From: Gonatopus flavifemur
Taxonomy: Eukaryota > Arthropoda > Insecta > Hymenoptera > Dryinidae
Length of the DNA stretch: 64,000 bases
Assembly: GCA_018340375.1 (NCBI GenBank)
Contig: JAFFJZ010000001.1
Location: forward strand, 68,378,001-68,442,000
Reading direction: 5' to 3'
Both the position numbers and the translations under genes were made by a program. Shown here piece after piece: positions 37,001 through 46,200 of this stretch; the stretch's first letter is position 1, and each line of letters starts with the position of its first letter. The notes beneath the pieces are model-generated. The model was not told the origin of the DNA. It did not search any database and worked only from the letters and a program-made list of their open reading frames with translations.

Positions 37001-40000
37001 CTGTGATCGATTACCTGAATACTTGTGAGTGGCATTCTTTTCAATTCGATTTTTTCCTTACACAGTAAAAAATTTTTCGTCATTGTGTAAAATGTTAAAC
37101 TTTGTGTGTAGAATATTCAACATTCTAGAGTGTCGATTCAACACAATCGTTGTTAACGCAAACAAAAAAAAACACGATCGGGTTGAATCAACATTCTAGG
37201 ATGTTAAATATTCTACACACAACTTTTAACACTTTACACAATGATGAAAAATTTTTTACTGTGTATCATTCCTCTCCAAACAAGGAGAAATATTTCTCAA
37301 CAGTTAATTCTACAATCAGAAAAGAATATTAATTCCTTGTATAATCATTCTAGATTTCATAGCGAATGGTACAATGCGCCAATTAATATTCAAAGGACGT
37401 TACCTATTATTCTAAGGAGATGTGCAGAACCTTGTTTCTTGACCGCCGGCAAATTCATTGTCTTGAAACACGAAAGTTACGCTAAGGTAAATATTCAATC
37501 AACACTTGAGAAATATTAATATCAAATTTCATAATTCTTGTGCCAATGAAGTGATTGATTTAGATTTGATATTTGATACTTACATGAAGTTTTATTTAAC
37601 ATTGTATTACTACGCTCCTCTTCCTCTAGATCAAATACATGTAGTCTTCTTTCTTAGTTCGATTACCACAAGTTTCAAAGATTTAAATCACGCGCGGTTG
37701 TGCATGATATGACCCGTACGCGGCGCCACCGTACCACACCACGGCTTCGTCTTCATTCTTTTTCTTTGTGTCTCGAGAGCCACAAGGCTATTCATCGAAA
37801 TTTCACAAAATTATAGATAAAACAAGATTTTGTACATCATCGTGCGTTCGTCTCAACGATGGATCGTCGTTAAAAAAGGAGCGATGAAAAAGTTCAACGA
37901 TATTTGAAGAAAATTGCCAAATATGGGAATCAAACTGCATATGAACAAGCGCGTCACATGGTTGAGAACTCTCGCCGTAAGTTATTACTTTCATTGGTAT
38001 TCTTCCGTTGGGAAATTGTATTGAGTTATTACTCAAGATACTTCAGAAGCCTTCAAACTAGGTTCGGTTTTTCTAGATGGAAAAAAAAAACAATTCTGCA
38101 TATGCGCATAACTTCCCAACCTCAAAGTTCGTGGTTAGTGCAGTCGAAGAGTGAAGAAGTTTTTTGTTTCTTTCTTTCACAGATGTTATTATATCTGCTT
38201 GTAGGAATGAGTTATGACTCATTCAGTTTGGATCATTTTCGGAACCCCATTCGAGTTATTACTAGAAATTAGGGGTTCTCTTTTTCCTTTCTTGTTGACA
38301 TTTCATTAATGAGTTGTTACTCAAATATGTCAAATTGTTTCTTCCCTCGCGAAGAAAAGGAAATGACATTATTAAAAAATGTCTTTTATTCTGTACAGGT
38401 GAAAGGTATCGTTCTCGATCCAGGTGATCAAGAAGTTCTTATTCTCGGCGTCACTCTCGGTCCAGCAGCCTCTATTCTCGACATCGCTCTCGATCTAGGA
38501 GATCCTACTCTCGACGACATTGTCAGCTCGACAGCTCAAGTTCTCAGAGTTCTTATCGTTGCAGATCTAGGTCGGAATCTAAAGAAAATTGCCCTATCAG
38601 GTCTGGAATTCTCTAAGACAGAAGTCAGAAGGAAAACATCAAGACTCGATTGTCAATATACACAACGAGGAACCAAGTATTAATCCTACCGAAAACTCGT
38701 CTATTATTCCTTTAACTGAGGAAGTTCGTGAAATCTGTAGCAAGCCGATTTACTCGGAAAGAGAGTTTGCTCCAATTTGCTAATTAAAGGCATCCCGGAG
38801 GATCTGATAGAAAATATTATCAGAAAGCATCCTTCCCCATCAAAGAAGGGGACCTTCTTACCCTCGCAGCCATGGTACCCTATGTTCCAAAAGATGCTCA
38901 TTTCAGAAAGTATATATAAGTTTCCGATATTGTTTTTCTTGACCGTAGAGAAATGTCCAATTCCTGGCGAAACCTTTCCCTGGTGGTAGGGCGTTTGTCA
39001 GGGAAAGCCTCAGCTTAAGAGATACTCCATTAGAAGCTCACGAAGTCATGCTGTCGTCTATTTCAATATCGTCATTGAAACAATATGAATCCAGCCTGAA
39101 TAAATGGTGGTTATTTTGTTGCGACAAAAGAGTCAGCCCATTTTCAACACAAATTCCAACAGTGTTGTCTTTTCTTCCCTCGGAATTTAATAATGGAGCA
39201 ACTTATGGGCGATTAAACACGTATCGTTCGGCTATTGCCCTAATTGCTGGACCTGAATCAGCTCAAGATTTTAGAATTGAGAGATTTTTCAAAGGAGCCA
39301 CAAAATCTCGACCTAGTGTACCCAAATACAATACTACTTGGAACCCGAAGATGGTCCTCGATTTTTATCGTGAAATTTCATCCAATCTAGATTTGTCTAT
39401 TCATTGTCTAGTGACAGGACCTAGGCTTCAAACGCTCTGTCTTATAAAAATTGCGAACATCCGAGAAAAGAAGGAAAGAATAGAAATATTCATTCTAGAC
39501 AGAATAAAGACCTCAAACTTACACAAAAAACAACCTTTGCTTATTTTACCCTTCTTTTCAGAGGAAAAATTGTGTATTGCTTCTACGCTTGAAATTTATT
39601 TAGCAAGAACAAAACATAGTCGTGATAATATCGAGGGATTATTCATCTCCTGTAAACGCGCCTTTCAAGCGGTTGGTCCTCAAACATTGAGTCATTGGAT
39701 AAAAGCAGTTCTCGCGAAATGTGATATAGATACCAGCGTATTTACGGGTTATTCAACTCGACATGCCTCGACCTCTGCGGCTTTCAAGAAGGGCCTCAGC
39801 ATTGTTGAGATCAATGAAAGAGCTGGTTGGACCAAAGAATCCCAAACATTCGCGAAATTTTATAATCGATGTTTAGTTGAAGAGAATGATGCGTTTGCGA
39901 GGGCCGTTTTGGAGAACTAAGTTTCTTTTTTTCTTTTCCATTATAAATGTGTTACCCCTAAGCTAATGAAGTGATTTGGTTCATACAGACATCTGTGGAA

Positions 40001-41105
40001 ATTTTCAATTTGAATAAAGCGTGTGTGGATTAACAAGTCCTATGTTATTGAGCTGAAATTCCTCTAGCCGGAACATGCTTTGAACAACTACATGTATTTG
40101 ATCTAGAGGAAGAGGAGCGTAGTACAATTAATTGATTGAACGAACTTACCAAGTGAAGTTTGATCATAATTGTACGTAGCTCCTCTTCCGAAAAGATCAA
40201 GAACCCATCCTTGTTTATTTTACCTGTGCATATCATAATTCCCCCATATTTTCTTGTTCCGGCTAATTAAAATAGCTTTGAAAAATGAAGACGAAGCCGT
40301 GGTGTGGTACGGTGGCGCCGCGTACGAGTATCATTCCCCTGGTGAAAATGGGAGCGAGAAGAAAGAGTAAACGAAGCGTATGCTGAAGGGTAACAGAAAC
40401 GATAATGGAAAGTATACGAAGCTTGAATGGAAAGGATACAAAGAGTATGTGAAACGGAAATTGGAACAAAGAAAGCGGGGAAAATTCAAGAAATCTAGAC
40501 AAAAAAATTGAAGCCTGTGGTGAGAATCGAACCAGTGACTTTCACTATGGTAGGGTCTTATCCACTGAGCCATGGATCGTCGTTGACATCGACTGCTGAA
40601 AGATGGTATTTGAAGTCAGAATAGGTATGACTCGCATACGCTCCATATAACCTACCATTACGTTACATGAAGCATATGCGAAATGTGATCGGAAGTTTAT
40701 GAAACGTATACAGAACGGATGATTTGATGACTTTCCAGCAAGCGGGTATCATACGCTCCAGAAAGAGGGAGTTGGAACGTTTTTCGCTTCGTATACGTTT
40801 CCTTCTCGCTTTGTGTATAGGCTTCATTTTCACCAGGGTCACAGCTGTGCGTGATTTAAATCTTTGAAACTTGTGGTAATCAAACTAAGGAAGAGGACTA
40901 CATGTATTTGATCTATTCGGAAGAGGAGCTACGTACAATTATGATCAAACTTCACTTGATAAGTTTGTTTAATTAATTAATTGACATTAGGAAGATATAA
41001 GATGCAATTAGAGGCGATAATGTTCTCTCAAACAAATATCACTTCATTTTATAGCTAATGAAAACCACGATGTCTTATTTCACGGTCCTATCAACATTTG
41101 TATGA
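28031..41105 (+). CDS. Odorant receptor gene D (complete, 9 exons, 395 aa)
   Basis: Insect odorant receptor, 7tm_6. Exons: 28031-28177, 28382-28504, 31268-31385, 31467-31728, 33021-33149, 36742-36832, 36891-37024, 37354-37486, 41055-41105; total 1188 bases, in frame, all GT/AG. The start ATG precedes SNVFNGKYYTVNKHLLG, aligned with paralogues; an upstream in-frame ATG at 27998 is rejected because conservation begins here. Exon 4 has FPAEYFIDQQKYFHII and IYHACGWLAIVG; exon 5 is six bases longer than in C and E (LKGSLDADCSFFKYYNK). Exon 7 encodes ITILHERDDLLRYSVYSLGV, exon 8 FHSEWYNAPINIQ, and exon 9 LMKTTMSYFTVLSTFV. Closest paralogue in the window is E. Intron 8 (3.6 kb) contains a whole DIRS-like element, so the last exon is 3.6 kb from the rest; splicing across it has to work for the conserved C-terminus to be kept. 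Confidence 0.92.
28733..28970. mobile_element. CCTGGTTRAAAGARYCCATTGA foldback
   Basis: The left end CCCCTGGTTGAAAGAGCCCA faces the right end GGATTCTTTTAACCAAGG. The inside repeats AAATTACRATTAAACGTGGA and GACAATGTTCTGACCAAATC. It lies in intron 2 of gene D; a fragment lies at 2240-2353. Confidence 0.65.
29086..29855. mobile_element. Reverse copy of the 8572-9195 element, 770 bp
   Basis: From CATGTGTGTATGGACC at the left to AATACCTGCATGGG at the right, the sequence is the reverse complement of 8572-9195 over most of its length. It carries an extra stretch near 29435-29590 that the other copy lacks. A 136-codon ORF at 29413-29823 runs across repeat wording and is not a gene. Intron 2 of gene D. 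Confidence 0.72.
29938..30193. mobile_element. CACYGTACAAAATG MITE, TA duplication
   Basis: The ends CACCGTACAAAATGTGGGG and TGATTTTTCACAGTG are flanked by TA. The inside carries TGGATTTCGTCCCCTCATCG and GGAATTGTTTTCC. A reverse-oriented relative at 30387-30595 has the same phrases as reverse complements. Confidence 0.72.
30387..30595. mobile_element. CACTGTCAAAAATG MITE, inverted relative of 29938-30193
   Basis: The ends CACTGTCAAAAATGATTGTGG and CACATTTTTTACAGTG are flanked by TA at 30385-30386 and 30596-30597. The inside matches the preceding element in reverse, including CGATGAGGGGACGAAATCCA. The two together form a 660-base inverted pair in intron 2 of gene D. Confidence 0.72.
32499..32949. 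mobile_element. CCCTAGTAGAAATGC MITE with nested insert
   Basis: The left end CCCCAGTAGAAATGCCTAGG faces the right end CCTAGAGCATTTCTACTAGGG. The inside pairs GCGCTAGCGAAATAC with GTATTTCGCTAGCACGAGCG. A second MITE (32521-32788) is inserted 22 bases from the left end. Intron 4 of gene D. Confidence 0.72.
32521..32788. mobile_element. CACCGAGAAAAGAAAG MITE nested in another MITE
   Basis: The ends CACCGAGAAAAGAAAG and TTTTTTTCTCAGTA-type are inverted, flanked by TA (32519-32520, 32789-32790). Sub-terminal CATATATTTAC words also face each other. Comparison with the copy at 45897-46104, where the host sequence is uninterrupted (CCTAGGCATTCACGAG), supports insertion at the TA. Confidence 0.72.
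34624..34998. repeat. TGCTAAAAAWGCCAGGCAGAAC repeat
   Basis: The left end TTGCTAAAAAAGCCAAGCAG faces the right end CTGCCTGGCATTTTTAGCAGGG. The inside has facing TTCGAAATTACGGAATTGGA and GTCAAAAACTGACA words. A related copy lies at 47723-47995. Intron 5 of gene D. Confidence 0.6.
35265..35410. repeat. Second copy of the GTCCGGACATTTG repeat
   Basis: It holds the same ordered phrases as 11443-11600 in the same orientation, with small differences. Near-inverted ends (CCAAGAGAACATGAA and GTGGTCTCTTGG) suggest a MITE. Intron 5 of gene D. Confidence 0.6.
36148..36520. mobile_element. AGTGCACCAGTGAATGAAC element
   Basis: The left word AGTGCACCAGTGAATGAAC is mirrored by GTTCATCCGCTGGTGCACT at the right. 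A further CACCAGTGAATGAACAG word lies inside at about 36348. Intron 5 of gene D. Confidence 0.6.
37061..37263. mobile_element. CACAGTAAAAAATTT MITE, TA duplication
   Basis: The ends CACAGTAAAAAATTTTTCGTC and GATGAAAAATTTTTTACTGTG are inverted, flanked by TA. The inner parts GTTGAATCAACATTCTAGGA and the facing copy extend the pairing almost to the centre. It fills most of intron 7 of gene D (37025-37353). Confidence 0.8.
38404..38616 (+). pseudogene. SR-rich Gag-like remnant of the DIRS-like element
   Basis: In one frame this reads as an arginine-serine repeat protein: ERYRSRSR, a TGA stop at 38425-38427, then SRSSYSRRHSRSSSLYSRH and RSRSRRSYSRR, ending at TAA 38614-38616. SR-rich segments occur in the first ORF of DIRS-type elements. 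Downstream in other frames, EEVREICSKPIYSEREFAPIC-like and GIPEDLIENIIRKHPSPSK (38780-38850) look like further Gag pieces. The stop and the frame changes mark it as dead. Confidence 0.6.
39048..39920 (+). CDS. Tyrosine recombinase of the DIRS-like element (290 aa)
   Basis: This would cut and rejoin DNA through a covalent phosphotyrosine link to integrate the circular element copy. The N-terminal SAM-like domain spans about residues 5-90 (SLKQYESSLNKWW, then GRLNTYRSAIALIAG). The catalytic Arg lies in GPRLQTLCLIK (about 127). The C-terminal block reads GYSTRHASTSAAFKKG, with the nucleophile Tyr in QTFAKFYNR. In related recombinases the first position of the HxxR motif is His (HSTRHAS); here it is Tyr, consistent with one C-to-T change and likely loss of activity. 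The segment before GPRLQT seems shortened. The ORF itself is open to its stop at 39918-39920. The first Met may not be the true start. Confidence 0.8.
   Translation: MLSSISISSLKQYESSLNKWWLFCCDKRVSPFSTQIPTVLSFLPSEFNNGATYGRLNTYRSAIALIAGPESAQDFRIERFFKGATKSRPSVPKYNTTWNPKMVLDFYREISSNLDLSIHCLVTGPRLQTLCLIKIANIREKKERIEIFILDRIKTSNLHKKQPLLILPFFSEEKLCIASTLEIYLARTKHSRDNIEGLFISCKRAFQAVGPQTLSHWIKAVLAKCDIDTSVFTGYSTRHASTSAAFKKGLSIVEINERAGWTKESQTFAKFYNRCLVEENDAFARAVLEN
40337..40838. mobile_element. CCCTGGTGAAAATG MITE inside the DIRS right repeat
   Basis: The perfect 14-base ends CCCTGGTGAAAATG and CATTTTCACCAGGG bound 502 bases that interrupt the right inverted repeat; the left repeat (37690-37720) is continuous at the matching point. 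Inside are facing CGTATACG-type words and a tRNA-like segment on the minus strand. Confidence 0.75.
40506..40582 (-). repeat. tRNA-like sequence with A and B boxes
   Basis: Read on the minus strand: CCATGGCTCAGTGGATAAGA (A-box-like, 40575-40556), then about 30 bases later GGTTCGATTCTCACC (B-box, 40533-40519). This is the internal polymerase III promoter layout of a tRNA. The acceptor stem does not pair and there is no clear anticodon arm, so it is a tRNA-derived or SINE-like head, not a tRNA gene. Confidence 0.6.
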
Positions 41106-42864
41106 ATACGCTGACGTGCGGAACGAGAAGGGATGACTGCGATAAACAACTATATGGATACATATATATATTTATATATTTTGATAAAAAAAGATGACTC
41201 ACTTGTGCTGTTACTGTACCATAACCCTTGTAAAAATGAATCATATATGCGACATATATGCCCACACATGGGACATATATGATTTCACAGATTCATATAT
41301 GACCCCTATATAATTCATATATGGGCCATATATGATTTCAGACATTTATATATGGGCCATATACATTTCATATATGGCGTTATGTTCCCTATATATGGGT
41401 CATGTTTGGTCCTGATATGGATTGAACAATCGTATATGAATTTTATATGGTCATATATGCCACATATATGGATCACATATGATTTATATATATATATGAC
41501 CATATATGATTCGTACCAAGTCCATATATGAATCAAATACAGTTTATATATGGGCCATATATGAATCATTTTTACAAGGGAAGGTATTATATATTTGCTG
41601 AATATTTTTATATAATCATTACAGTAATGATTTCATGGAAATTAATGTGCAATTAAATTTTGTGTTCAACGAAAAGATAGTATTGATATTGAATGCTTCG
41701 AAATATCGAATGATTTCTGAACATAATTCGGAGCAAATATTTTGGAGGAAGAATACGAACACCGATCACATTAACCCTTAATCAAGTACAAACAGGTGTG
41801 AATTCGCACCAACCATTTGGAAACATATCGTTTTTTCTCAAATATTGACTTTCTTCCGATGCTCGTTTCAGTGATTAAATCAAATTTTTGTTAATTTTCC
41901 CGCATACCATGTCAATCTGCACACTTTTTCCTTCAAATTGTAAAAACTGTAACGACTCTATTACAACAATGATTATGAGAATCATGAAAAATTAGGAGAA
42001 CATGAATTAAAAATAAATATAAAAGGAAATATGAAATTATCTCATCAATAATTTGAATTAGTATTAGTCAACAATGATGAGGTCAAGTTATACAATATGT
42101 ACTCGATGACAAATGCGACGTTCAGATAACATCATAAATCACTTATGAATATACATTTTTAATAGGAAGAGAAGGAGAGAGATTACAAATAAATATAAAT
42201 AGTAATTATTGCTTATCTTGGCAACGGAGAACCGCCGTGATGGTGGTAAGGAATCCTCCTTTTAACTTCCTTTTTAGTGAGGCCGGAAATCTTTTATCCA
42301 ATTCTTCTTCTAGGGCCTTTTCTCCCAACTCTCCAAGAACGCCGTCGTACAACTTCAATTTGTATACTGTATGATTGCAATCAACGTCCTTAGATATAGA
42401 TATATATTATATCGTGTCGAGGGCAACTCTCAAAATTCGTGTGCACACGTTAACGGCTGGTACCAGAGAGACAGCTTTCTTACTTGGCTTCCCAGTCTCT
42501 TCTTCTCATCCCCTTCTCCTTCTGGCCCCTCTCCCTTTTCTCTCATACTTAAATCTCTCTCTCTCTCCGCACTTATTATCAATTTTCTTATATTCATGTG
42601 TTACAAAACAAATAGGTCAAATTGGTCAAACAGGGGCCGAGTCATTCACCGGCAAAGTTGCGTGGTGCGAATTTGCACCTGTGTGTACTCCGAAGGTGAG
42701 AAAGGATGTGTGTACTTGAAGGGTTCAATCTTGAGGACAACTTGTGAACGCCAGTGAAGATGATTTCTGTAGGGGGTTTTAGTGAGAAAACGTATGGTTG
42801 AACTATACTTCACTTCTGATGAACGATACTCATGGTAACATAGTCGAAGCCCGCTTCCTGAGTG
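41106..42864. other. Spacer between genes D and E
   Basis: After the gene D stop comes a CATATATG element (41225-41580), then AT-rich DNA. A 128-codon ORF at 42371-42757 is rich in Ser and Pro around a TCTCTCTCTC stretch and resembles no family; I do not call it. Confidence 0.45.
41225..41580. mobile_element. CATATATG MITE, 356 bp
   Basis: The ends CCCTTGTAAAAATGAATCAT and ATGAATCATTTTTACAAGGG are perfect inverted repeats over 20 bases. The inside is CATATATGG/CCATATATG words throughout. Same family as 5491-5761. It lies about 120 bases after the gene D stop, possibly within its 3' UTR. Confidence 0.78.
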
Positions 42865-42877
42865 TGTAAAGACACCT
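42865..42877 (+). promoter_or_regulatory. Conserved upstream motif TGTAAAGACACCT (gene E)
   Basis: Identical 13-base word 341 bases before the gene E ATG. Upstream GAGTG matches gene F's CAGTG, so the shared block is about GTGTGTAAAGACACCT in these two genes. Confidence 0.55.
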
Positions 42878-43205
42878 AATACGCGGAAGGAATATGCTTT
42901 TTCTTATCATCTCATATGCTCTTCATTGCAAGACTTAAATTATTAATATTTCTATTTTTCCTGACGTACTTTCAGTTCCGAATGGAATTTTCTTCATTAA
43001 GCAATGAATGTTTGATTCAGGCATTCTGACAACATTTAATTAGTCTTCAAACATAAATGGTAGTAGCGTTAAAAAATCATACCATGAAATACAGAGACTT
43101 GGTTCTCAAAAGGTACGGAATTATGGGAATAAAAAGGGATGAATAGAAAGGTGAGGGGATGCTTATTCTACGTTCACGCTCACGTCAGACCAGTCACGTT
43201 GTGAG

Positions 43206-46200
43206 ATGGAGGATGTATTCGATGGGAAATATTATAGAGTGAACAAATGTTTATTGAGTACTTTTGGGCATTGGCCTGAGCAGAATCCGATCGTACGCCG
43301 AGCCTGTCATGCCACTGGGGCGATGATATTCGCATCCGTCTTCGCACCATTGGTAAGAGCATTGATCATACTTGATTGAATGACAGGATGAATTACTGAC
43401 AAAATTGTGTATCAATTCAAATATTACAGTTTTGATTTCATATTTTCTTAAACAGTACAGAAAAGTTTTGAAATTGATTATCATGATAATGAAAATATAA
43501 ATTCATCTTTTTATATATTGAATGAATTTACATATAGATGAAGATTTTTTCTTCATTATACCTCAATTTTAAGTCTCCCTGTTCTGAATTTTGGATAAAG
43601 GAATATTTAAAAATCTGTAATTGCCAATGAGCGTTTTGAATCGTGAATTTGATGTTTTATGTGGTTTTCTGAGGTGTGGGATCTGAACGTACCATTTTAG
43701 TCATTATCTACTGGGTCTTTCAGAATTCATCATTCGGATTACTGTAGTGTATTCTGTAGCCAAAATGCAATAATTTCCCTTTTGGAGAACATTTTCTGGA
43801 GGCTCAGTTTTTGAAGTATGAGCATTTTCAGATTTTTTTTTCAAATCCAAAGAACATAACAGCATTGTCCAAGTTGGTGAACGCCGGATCTATGGAGAAA
43901 ACAATTCAATAATCCTATCATTCTTTGTTTCGAAGCTATAGTACTTTGAAGTTGCTGAATTCCGATTGGCTGGAAGCCAGAAACTTTCAAATTGATGTAG
44001 CTTCGAAACAAAGAATGATAGGATAATTGAATTTTTTGCTTAGAGATCCGGCGTTTTCCAACTTGGAGAATGATGTTAGGGTCAAGAATGTAGAACACAA
44101 TGATGTTATTTGGATTTGAAAAAAAATCTAAAAATGCTCATAGCTCAAAAACTAAGCCTCCAAAAAATATTTTTCCAACGGGAAATTATTGCATTTTGGC
44201 TGCAGAATACACCACAGAAATCCGAATGATGAATTCTGAAACACCCAGTATAGACCCCGCAGAAACCTAGAGAATCACCACGGAAATTCCTACTAGGGTA
44301 ATTACTTCAACTTCCTACATACCAATGAGTAGTATACTAGTTTTTTTCTCAATTAGCCCTAATCTTGTTAGTTAGGAGATCAGTTTTTGAGTTAGTTTTT
44401 CCTTTCTAACGTCTCATCGAATCATGAAAAAAAGCTTTTGATATTTCTACCGGGGATTAAAATAACTTCAGTAATTCTCTTTCATAAACCATTGCATAAT
44501 TACAATTTTAAAACATCTGAACGAAATTGATTATGAATTTCTCATATACTATTATAGTGTTGGGTGTTATAATTCGATATTAAGACACGGGTGACAGCAA
44601 TTTCAAATTTGTTATTTATATAGAATAGATCAAGTGTATTGTTATTCATATTTTATGGGATTTTTAGGGCATTTATCTGGATATTCAAAACCTTGTCCCT
44701 CATTGATTAGGATAATCTTTATTTCTTAATTCGTATTCGAATAAGATGAACTGAAAATTATGTTAATATTATGAGGATTTGACTATTCGATTGTGAATTT
44801 AAGTTCACCACGGGAAGAAAAAGGATTGTTTGAAAATTTTCGAACTTTAAAGCTTTGGTACCCAGGAAACATTCTTGGGATGTCAATTACGTGCCTTTTA
44901 AACAAATAGCTCTCAAGATTTTCAGTAGAAAAATCAAAAATATCTGATCTTCGTAATATTTTATGTATGTTTATACGAAAAAATCACACCTTGTGAAAAT
45001 GTTTCTCGTGTTACCAAATAAATTCAACTTCGAATTGTTTCCGACGATTCACAAGATTCGTCGTTCAATTCCAGATAGCAAAACTTTTCACCTTAACGAA
45101 GGATGAGAAGATCCATTCAATCGAAATTTTCACTACCATCATGACTAATGCGGCTTGTGCAATAAAATATGGTAATATTTTCGTCCAACATCGTAGGGTA
45201 AGTCATAAAATATTGTTTTACATTCTTGTTATTGCGGAGAATTATAAATCAAGACTCTAATGGTAATTTTACCATATGTTGTAGATTCTCAAGCTTTTAA
45301 ATACAATCAGAGACAATTGGAAGAGCTGTATGGACGAAAGTGAGGCTCAAATAATGCACCGGTATGCAAGCGCAGGGAAATTTTGGACTATCGTCGCTAT
45401 AAGTGAATATGAAAGCTATATCGATGCATTGAAGGTTTGAAACTTATACGATATAGAGTGCTCGAACATCTAACCTTCGATTTCAGTATACGTTGGTGGT
45501 GGATTGATGCTATTTTTCATCACACCGTTCCTACCAAAAGCTATGGATATTATGAAACATTCCAACGAGACCCGAAAGATGAAACTATTGTTCCCAGCTG
45601 AATATTTTGTTGACGAGGAAAAGTACTTTTATTATCTTCATGCCCACTTATGTTCGACAATAATGGTTGCCATGTGGACGGTAGTTTCAGCTGATTGCCT
45701 GATAATACTTTTCATATATCACGCGTGTGGATGGTTGGCGATAGTAGGGTAAAATATTTATCTAGTTGATATCAATTTATTTTAAGTAAGATCATTCATG
45801 ATATTCATTACATTCAAATGATGATCCTGTAACATACTGAAATGCAATTTTTATCATTTTTCACATTAAGTTCCGTAGCAAAGATGGAAGCCCGGGTTCC
45901 AATAGAAATGCCTAGGCATTCACGAGTTTTGTAACGGTTGCGTTCACAAAAAGCTAAACGCTTGGGAGTAGAAACATTCTCTGAATTATATACAATTTAT
46001 ATAAAATATATATAATTTCTGAAATTTTTCCTCTCGGGATGTCTAGTTTTTCGCTAACGTCAGCGTTACAAAACTTGTAAATGCCTAAAGTAATTTTACT
46101 AGGGAGTTTTTTCACATCAAGATTAATGAATTTTATTCTTTGAAATCTTCCCTACTAAAAATGTCCGACAGAATCTGACAGATTCCGCTCAAAATTCTGT

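Larger units (their letters stand above)
37603..40985 (+). mobile_element. DIRS-like tyrosine-recombinase retroelement, RT lost
   Basis: The element lies in intron 8 of gene D. The left end TACTACGCTCCTCTTCCTC...CAAATACATGTAGT is mirrored at about 40890-40945. A block at about 40070-40205 matches, when reversed, the right end joined directly to the left end, that is, a circle junction. Non-identical inverted ends plus such an internal complementary region are the known DIRS design. It encodes an SR-rich Gag-like remnant and a tyrosine recombinase, but I see no reverse transcriptase, RNase H or methyltransferase region, so it looks internally deleted. A second inverted pair (about 37716-37757 and 40285-40325, GGCGCCACCGTACCACACC) extends the terminal repeats. 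A MITE interrupts the right repeat. Confidence 0.78.

Noticed and set aside
38309..38683. 124-codon ORF in the DIRS-like element
   Set aside because: It is the off-frame reading of the SR-rich Gag-like segment; the Arg-Ser repeat in the other frame explains its composition.
40506..40582. A functional tRNA gene
   Set aside because: A and B boxes are present but the acceptor and anticodon arms do not pair; it is tRNA-like only. The same applies to 55661-55727.
42371..42757. 128-codon ORF and an overlapping 114-codon ORF
   Set aside because: Overlapping frames around a TCTCTC stretch, with no recognisable domain or splice context.
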